Below are positions 5,452 through 10,168 of a stretch of DNA of 10,168 bases, piece after piece (position 1 is the first letter of the stretch; every line of letters begins with the position of its first letter). Made by a program: the position numbers and the translations under genes. Location: the NCBI GenBank assembly GCA_030378125.1, contig JAUCGN010000052.1, positions 1 to 10,168 on the forward strand, given 5' to 3'. The stretch is from Thiotrichales bacterium HSG1 (lineage in GTDB: Bacteria; Pseudomonadota; Gammaproteobacteria; Beggiatoales; Beggiatoaceae). The notes under the pieces are model-generated. The model was not told the origin of the DNA, did no database searches, and worked only from the letters and a program-made list of their open reading frames with translations.

Positions 5452-7980
5452 ATGACAATTAAATATTTCACTAGTTTTATTTTAATCTTAATTTTTACTG
5501 GTTGTGGTGGTGGTAGTGATGATAATAGTGATGGCAACAACAACAATGTTAGTTTAAGTGGAAATATTCTGGTATCTAGTAATACGGATAGAGATAGTGA
5601 TGTAAATGATACTAGCACCAGATGGTTATCTAACAGCAGTATATATGAAGCTCAATCTATATCTAATCCAGTAATTTTAGGTGGTTATGTTAACCAACCA
5701 TATGCCGGTCCAATCGGACATTCTTATGAATCAGGAGATTGGGATGATTTTTTTGAGGTAAACTTACGAGCCGGACAAATTATTACTCTGTTTATAACTC
5801 ATCAAAATTTATTAATTAATGATCTAGATTTGGCCTTGTTAAATGAAAATGGTTACATTTTAAATTCTTCAGTTGGGGATGGTAAAAGCGAAAACTTAAT
5901 TGTGCCAGCTGATGGCCATTATTTTGTACAGGTGCAAGCTCATTCTGGAGCGTCCAACTATGTATTGACGATAGGACAAAATACTTCTATTAATACAACT
6001 GGAATGCGTTTAAGTGATAATTTTGTGCCAAACGAGGCAATTTTACAGCCATCTCCATCAATTCAAAGTTTGGACAACAGATTTACCATCCAGAGTTCAG
6101 ACCAAAGTCGGCGTATGTTAGTAAAACTCAATAGTTTCACTACTCAATCTAATAGTAAAAAATTTATCAGTACAGAATTAGAAAGTCGTTATAATACATT
6201 AATGGAAATCAAACGTTTGCGTAAAGATGGCATTAAAGCAAACCCAAATTATAAATGGAATTTATTTAGCACTACACCCAATGATACTTTATATAAATAT
6301 CAATGGAATCATTCTATTATAGAACTACCTCAAGCGTGGGATTTTACCGTTGGTAGTAGTACGGTGACAGTTGCAATACCTGATACTGGGGTATTATTGG
6401 GACATCCAGATTTAGAAAATAAACTAGTTCCCGGTTATGATTTTGTTAGAAGTCGTTATTCTGAGGTAGATAGTGAACGTGGGATTGATTCTAATCCAAA
6501 TGATCCGGGTGATCAACTACCCGGAGGTAGCTCATTTCACGGTACTCATGTTGCGGGAATTATAGCTGCTCAGTCTAACAATAACAAAGGTATAACTGGC
6601 ATTGGTTGGAATACATCTATAATGCCATTGCGAGCTTTAGGTAAAGGTGGTAGTGGTACCGAATACGATATTGAACAAGCAATCCGTTATGCGGCTGGTC
6701 TACCTAATGACTCTAATACAGTGCCAACTTATCCGGCTGATATTATAAACCTTAGTTTAGGTGGTGGAGCTTTTTCCGAAGGTACACAAGTGTTGATGGA
6801 TGCAGTTTGGAATGCGGGAGTTATTGTAGTAGCAGCTTCTGGTAACGAAAACACTGATACACCAATGTTTCCAGCTTCTTTAGATAGCGTTATTTCGGTT
6901 GGAGCGGTGGACATTAACAAACGTTTGGCATCATATTCCAACTATGGCAGTCATTTGGATATAGTAGCTCCCGGCGGAGATAATACTCCTGATATCAATG
7001 GTGATGGTAATCCAGATGGAATTATTAGCACTATGGGTGTTAATTCATCAGATAAACGTTTGCAACTTGAATATTCCTATAATTATGCTTTAGGTACTTC
7101 AATGGCAGCACCACATGTAGCTGGAATTATCTCTTTGATGAAAGCTGTTAATCCCAATTTAACCCCACAAGATGTAGATAATTTAATAACTAAAGGTCAA
7201 ATTACCGATGATTTGGGTGTTAAGGGACGTGATGATAAGTTTGGTTATGGTTTGATCAATGCGAGAAAAGCTGTATTAGCAGCAAGTAATCTATACACAG
7301 GTACACCATCACAAGTTACCTCACCATTTTTGGTTGCTAATCCTAAGTCATTAAACTTTGGAATAAATACTACTTCTACTATTTTATCTTTGACTAATCA
7401 GGGAGATGGTGACTTGGAAATTATTGATATTTCAGATGATTCTAATGGAATTTTATCCATATCTGGTAATGGTTTAGGTAATTATACCGTATTTGTTGAC
7501 AGAAATTTATTGTCCTTTGGTACTTATACTGCGACTATTACTGTCACCTCTAACGTTAATGTGGTAAAAATACCGATAATTTTTCAAGTGAATAATAACT
7601 CTGATTCCAATGGTGATGCTGGTTTGCACTATGTCTTATTAATTGATCAAGGTAGTTTGGAAACCATTCAACAAATTGAGACAGAAATCAATAATGGTTC
7701 TTACCGTTTTCGTTTTGATAATGTTCCACCTGGTGAATATATCATTGTTTCAGGTAGTGATTTTAGCAATGATGGTTTTATTTGTGATGAAGGCGATGCT
7801 TGTGGGGCATTTTCAACTATATATCAACCAACTACTATTAATGCTAATAACAGCCGTAGTGGTATTGATTTTAGTACCAGTTTTAATGTCTTATATCACT
7901 CTCAAACGGTTAAAAAAGATTTAAGTTTGCCAAGACTGGGTTTTAACAAACGAATTAAAAAACATAGATTGGCTAAATAA
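5452..7980 (+). CDS. Subtilisin-like (S8) serine protease lipoprotein with PPC and C-terminal beta domains
   Basis: The 842-residue protein starts with a lipoprotein signal ending FTGC (C18), followed by a Gly/Asp/Asn-rich spacer, so it should be lipid-anchored and envelope-facing. Residues about 88-176 form a pre-peptidase C-terminal (PPC) type beta domain (SGDWDDFFEVNL, DLALLNENG, ADGHYFVQV), placed here before the protease. The S8 domain covers about 285-615, with an intact triad: D311 in DTGV, H363 in HGTHVAG and S550 in GTSMAAPH, plus oxyanion N465 in SGNEN. DINGDGNPDG (514-523) looks like a Ca-binding loop. Residues about 625-713 resemble an Ig/BACON-like beta domain. Residues 725-812 form a further beta domain containing VPPGEYIIVSG and two Cys (C778, C784). 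The tail is basic (KRIKKHRLAK). AGGA at 5441-5444 supports the start. The substrate is unknown; secreted protein turnover is plausible. Confidence 0.92.
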   Translation: MTIKYFTSFILILIFTGCGGGSDDNSDGNNNNVSLSGNILVSSNTDRDSDVNDTSTRWLSNSSIYEAQSISNPVILGGYVNQPYAGPIGHSYESGDWDDFFEVNLRAGQIITLFITHQNLLINDLDLALLNENGYILNSSVGDGKSENLIVPADGHYFVQVQAHSGASNYVLTIGQNTSINTTGMRLSDNFVPNEAILQPSPSIQSLDNRFTIQSSDQSRRMLVKLNSFTTQSNSKKFISTELESRYNTLMEIKRLRKDGIKANPNYKWNLFSTTPNDTLYKYQWNHSIIELPQAWDFTVGSSTVTVAIPDTGVLLGHPDLENKLVPGYDFVRSRYSEVDSERGIDSNPNDPGDQLPGGSSFHGTHVAGIIAAQSNNNKGITGIGWNTSIMPLRALGKGGSGTEYDIEQAIRYAAGLPNDSNTVPTYPADIINLSLGGGAFSEGTQVLMDAVWNAGVIVVAASGNENTDTPMFPASLDSVISVGAVDINKRLASYSNYGSHLDIVAPGGDNTPDINGDGNPDGIISTMGVNSSDKRLQLEYSYNYALGTSMAAPHVAGIISLMKAVNPNLTPQDVDNLITKGQITDDLGVKGRDDKFGYGLINARKAVLAASNLYTGTPSQVTSPFLVANPKSLNFGINTTSTILSLTNQGDGDLEIIDISDDSNGILSISGNGLGNYTVFVDRNLLSFGTYTATITVTSNVNVVKIPIIFQVNNNSDSNGDAGLHYVLLIDQGSLETIQQIETEINNGSYRFRFDNVPPGEYIIVSGSDFSNDGFICDEGDACGAFSTIYQPTTINANNSRSGIDFSTSFNVLYHSQTVKKDLSLPRLGFNKRIKKHRLAK

Positions 7981-8025
7981 AATGTGATTATATGTTGTAA
8001 CTATGGTGTTGTTAATATATAAAAC

Positions 8026-8054
8026 TGTCCAAACTATATGTTTGGGCATATTTT
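8026..8054. terminator. Bidirectional intrinsic terminator between the S8 gene and recJ
   Basis: TGTCCAAAC (8026-8034) pairs with GTTTGGGCA (8040-8048): nine pairs, one of them G-T, with loop TATAT. On the plus strand TATTTT follows (8049-8054). On the minus strand TTTT follows after one base (8024-8021). It sits 45 bases past the S8 stop and directly beyond the recJ stop, as expected for a shared terminator of convergent genes. Confidence 0.75.
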
Positions 8055-9774
8055 AACTTTCAACATATTCTACCATCAGTTGCAGTCTTTTTTTGCCACG
8101 AAAAATATTTATATCTAACCTATAAGCTAGTCGCACCTGAGTTGTGTTTAGTTCTATATTTCCAGTATTAAAAGCAATTGCATCAATTATTTGTCCACCA
8201 CCAATTGGGCGTACTTGCATTTTTAAATGACGTTCTTTCAAAATCTTATGATCAACTAACTCAAATTCACCATCAAAAATAGGTTCTGGAAAGTCATGTC
8301 CCCAAGGAGTTAATTTCCGTAATTTTTCGGCTAAATTTAGGTTAAAGTCATTAGTAGTTAACTCTCCATCACTAAAAATAACTCCATGTAATTCATTACT
8401 GGATAGGAATTTACTTATTTCTTGGTCAAAGGCCTGTTGAAAAGTTACAAATTGATCACGTTGAATAGTCAACCCAGCCGCCATCGCATGACCACCAAAA
8501 TGAATCACCATGTTTGGATTTTTAGTTGCTATCGTATCAATAACATCTCGAATATTGACTCCGGAAACTGAACGTCCCGAACCTCTTATTGTGGTATTTG
8601 TACCATGAGTAAAGATAATCACTGGTCTATGCAAACGATCTTTAATCCTTGATGCCAAAATTCCAGTTACTCCTTGATGCCAATTTTCATCTAACAAACA
8701 TAAACCAAAGCTATCTACCTTATCTATATCCAACATATCAATTGCTTCTTGATTCATTTTAGCTTCTTCAACCCGCCGTTCCTGATTAAAAATTTGTAAT
8801 AATTTGGTATGTTGTTTAGCAATTAAATCATCTTCACACAATAAGCAAGCAATTCCATAAGACATATCATCCATACGTCCAGCCGCATTTAAACGTGGGC
8901 CTAAATAAAAAGCCAAATCACTAGCAACTAAATTGGCTTGATCTCGTTGCGCTTCTTGAATCAAAGCCCGAATCCCAGAACAGCAATTATTAGCTTGAAT
9001 CCTTCTTAGTCCCTGCTCAACCAAGATACGATTATTATAATCCAAACTCACCACATCAGCTACAGTTCCCAAAGCAACTAAATCAAGATATTCAGCCAAA
9101 TTAGGTTCCGGAATATCTTTAAACCAGTTGTTGTCTCGCAAATGAACTCGTAATGCCAACATTACATAAAAAATAACCCCCACTCCACACAGATTTTTGC
9201 TAGGAAAATTATCACCCGGCTGCTTAGGATTCACGATTGCATCAGCCGCAGGTAATTTATAACCCGGTTCATGATGATCAGTAATAATAACTTTCATACC
9301 TCTCTGTTTGGCCGCTTCAACTCCCGTATGACTAGAAATACCATTATCAACTGTTACCAACAAATCTGAACCAGTACCAGCTTCAGTTGTAGTCATTAAT
9401 GGCAATTTATCAATTAATTCAACAATTTCTGGTCGTAAACCATAACCGTGTTCCTTACGATTAGGTACTACAAAACCAACTTTTTTAGCCCCCATTTTCT
9501 TTAAAGCATTGATGGCCAAAGTACAACTGGTTGCTCCGTCAGCATCAAAATCAGCTACAATTAAAATTCGGTCTTGTTTTACCATAGCTGTGTATAATAA
9601 ATTCACTGCTTTATCTATGCCTGATAGAGTAGAATATAACAATAAATTTTTTAAACTGTAATCTAATTCAGAAGCTTCCTTTACGCCACGATTGGCTAAT
9701 ACTCGTTTAAGAACTGGGTGAAAATTATTGGGTAAATTATTGACTACACCATCACGTCTTACGATATTTTTCAT
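8053..9774 (-). CDS. recJ: Single-stranded-DNA-specific 5'-3' exonuclease RecJ
   Basis: RecJ degrades single-stranded DNA 5' to 3' with a metal-dependent DHH active site, in RecF-pathway recombination, mismatch repair and base-excision repair in the cytoplasm. The 573-residue length matches the E. coli enzyme (577). The motifs are complete: VADFDADGATS (73-83), VTVDNGISSH (140-149), TDHHEPG (165-171) and LVALGTVADVV (232-242). They continue with LGPRLNAAGRM (291-301), WHQGVTGILASR (365-376), GSGRSVSGVNI (398-408) of the DHHA1 region and HFGGHAMAAGL (425-435). The C-terminal OB-like region includes WGHDFPEPIF (491-500), typical of RecJ. All expected metal ligands are present, so it should be active. 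The start at 9774 fits the family N-terminus, although the leader has only a weak ribosome-binding site. It converges with the S8 gene and diverges from the glycosyltransferase gene. Confidence 0.97.
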   Translation of the reverse strand: MKNIVRRDGVVNNLPNNFHPVLKRVLANRGVKEASELDYSLKNLLLYSTLSGIDKAVNLLYTAMVKQDRILIVADFDADGATSCTLAINALKKMGAKKVGFVVPNRKEHGYGLRPEIVELIDKLPLMTTTEAGTGSDLLVTVDNGISSHTGVEAAKQRGMKVIITDHHEPGYKLPAADAIVNPKQPGDNFPSKNLCGVGVIFYVMLALRVHLRDNNWFKDIPEPNLAEYLDLVALGTVADVVSLDYNNRILVEQGLRRIQANNCCSGIRALIQEAQRDQANLVASDLAFYLGPRLNAAGRMDDMSYGIACLLCEDDLIAKQHTKLLQIFNQERRVEEAKMNQEAIDMLDIDKVDSFGLCLLDENWHQGVTGILASRIKDRLHRPVIIFTHGTNTTIRGSGRSVSGVNIRDVIDTIATKNPNMVIHFGGHAMAAGLTIQRDQFVTFQQAFDQEISKFLSSNELHGVIFSDGELTTNDFNLNLAEKLRKLTPWGHDFPEPIFDGEFELVDHKILKERHLKMQVRPIGGGQIIDAIAFNTGNIELNTTQVRLAYRLDINIFRGKKRLQLMVEYVES

Positions 9775-9794
9775 TTTTTTATCATCACAAAATC

Positions 9795-9810
9795 TGTTAT
9801 ACTCTAGAGT
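9795..9810. promoter_or_regulatory. Overlapping divergent promoters of recJ and the glycosyltransferase gene
   Basis: On the plus strand there is an extended -10, TGTTATACT (9795-9803). Transcription would then start around 9810, only a few bases before the ATG at 9814, giving an almost leaderless message. On the minus strand TATAAC (9801-9796) can act as -10 for recJ with a leader of roughly 14 bases. The -35 elements are weak on both strands. The perfect 10-bp palindrome ACTCTAGAGT (9801-9810) overlaps the edge of both -10 elements. Confidence 0.4.
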
Positions 9811-9813
9811 TAT

Positions 9814-10168
9814 ATGCGTTTTCTAATTTTAAGTCAATATTTTCCTCCCGAAACTGGAGCTCCACAGACAAGACTAGCATCTATGAGTCGTGAGTTATTG
9901 CGTCTCGGACACACTGTTGAAGTAGTAACGGCTATGCCAAACTATCCCACTGGAAAAATTTTCTCTGATTATCAAAACCAGTTTTATCAACTTGATAACT
10001 GGGAAGGAATTAAAATACATAGAGTTTGGATGTATGCTACCAGTGGAGCCGGAATTAAACGTTTGTTAAATTACCTTTCCTTCACTTTTACTGCCACAAT
10101 GCAACAAAATGCAACCCATACTACTCAAGCTAGTGAATTAGCTGAAAAAGCTAAACAAAGGGCCAAAA
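9814..10168 (+). CDS. WbuB-like glycosyltransferase family 4, partial (N-terminal 118 residues)
   Basis: The gene is cut by the right edge. The N-terminus MRFLILSQYFPPETGAPQTR (1-20) and VEVVTAMPNYPTGKIF (36-51), then GIKIHRVWMYA (69-79) and RLLNYLSFTFTA (88-99), are characteristic of GT4 (GT-B fold) enzymes of the WbuB/colanic-acid type. These transfer sugars during O-antigen, capsule or exopolysaccharide synthesis at the cytoplasmic face of the membrane. The donor and acceptor cannot be told. The catalytic C-terminal domain is outside the window. After residue 100 the sequence becomes Gln/Thr/Ala/Lys-rich (QQNATHTTQASELAEKAKQR), unlike the usual continuation. The Shine-Dalgarno is weak (AGAG at 9806-9809), consistent with the very short leader predicted. 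It diverges from recJ. Confidence 0.85.
   Translation, partial: MRFLILSQYFPPETGAPQTRLASMSRELLRLGHTVEVVTAMPNYPTGKIFSDYQNQFYQLDNWEGIKIHRVWMYATSGAGIKRLLNYLSFTFTATMQQNATHTTQASELAEKAKQRAK

Noticed and set aside
7643..7924. Plus-strand frame of 93 codons in the end of the S8 gene
   Set aside because: It is a shadow in another frame of a gene whose own frame shows continuous domain structure to its stop.
9814..10168. Frameshift in the glycosyltransferase near residue 100
   Set aside because: I could not find the expected family continuation by shifting frame in the bases available, and the frame stays open, so a frameshift is not supported.

Overview
The window is AT-rich, bacterial, chromosomal-looking DNA. 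It holds five complete protein genes, two genes cut by the window edges, and four intergenic gaps of roughly 130 to 430 bases (275, 430, 129 and 395) that contain imperfect palindromes. RecJ is of the usual proteobacterial length. The compact Uma2-type protein, the cyanobacterial-style GH57 enzyme and the secreted MORN-repeat protein are a combination I associate with large sulfur-oxidising gammaproteobacteria (Beggiatoaceae/Thiotrichales). That assignment is an inference from family flavour only. No rRNA, tRNA, CRISPR array, transposase or phage gene was seen.

Layout. Positions 1-445 (minus) are the N-terminal third of a NuoF-like NADH/FMN flavoprotein subunit. It diverges from a secreted MORN-repeat protein (721-2298, plus) across a 275-base AT-rich region that carries a 12-bp inverted repeat and a good promoter for the MORN gene. 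After a 430-base gap with a decayed palindromic repeat and a 16-bp palindrome come a GH57-type glycoside hydrolase with a Lys/Pro-rich N-terminal tail (2729-4498) and a small Uma2/DUF820-type protein (4628-5056). These two are separated by a long imperfect palindrome. A 395-base gap with several hairpins precedes a large subtilisin-like lipoprotein (5452-7980). That gene converges on recJ (8053-9774, minus), with a bidirectional terminator hairpin between them. recJ diverges from a WbuB-like glycosyltransferase (9814 to the right edge), with overlapping -10 elements in a 39-base gap.

Functional coherence is weak. The genes do not form one operon or one pathway: each complete gene has its own leader, and spacers of more than 100 bases separate the four plus-strand genes. 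Themes are envelope or secreted proteins (MORN protein, S8 lipoprotein), carbohydrate metabolism (GH57, glycosyltransferase), DNA repair (RecJ) and redox (NuoF-like). I found no convincing new multi-gene system. The points most worth a second look are the MORN-acidic linker-MORN protein with its internal 117-bp duplication, the Uma2-like protein with Gln where a Lys is usual, the family of structured intergenic palindromes, and the odd sequence at the truncated end of the glycosyltransferase.
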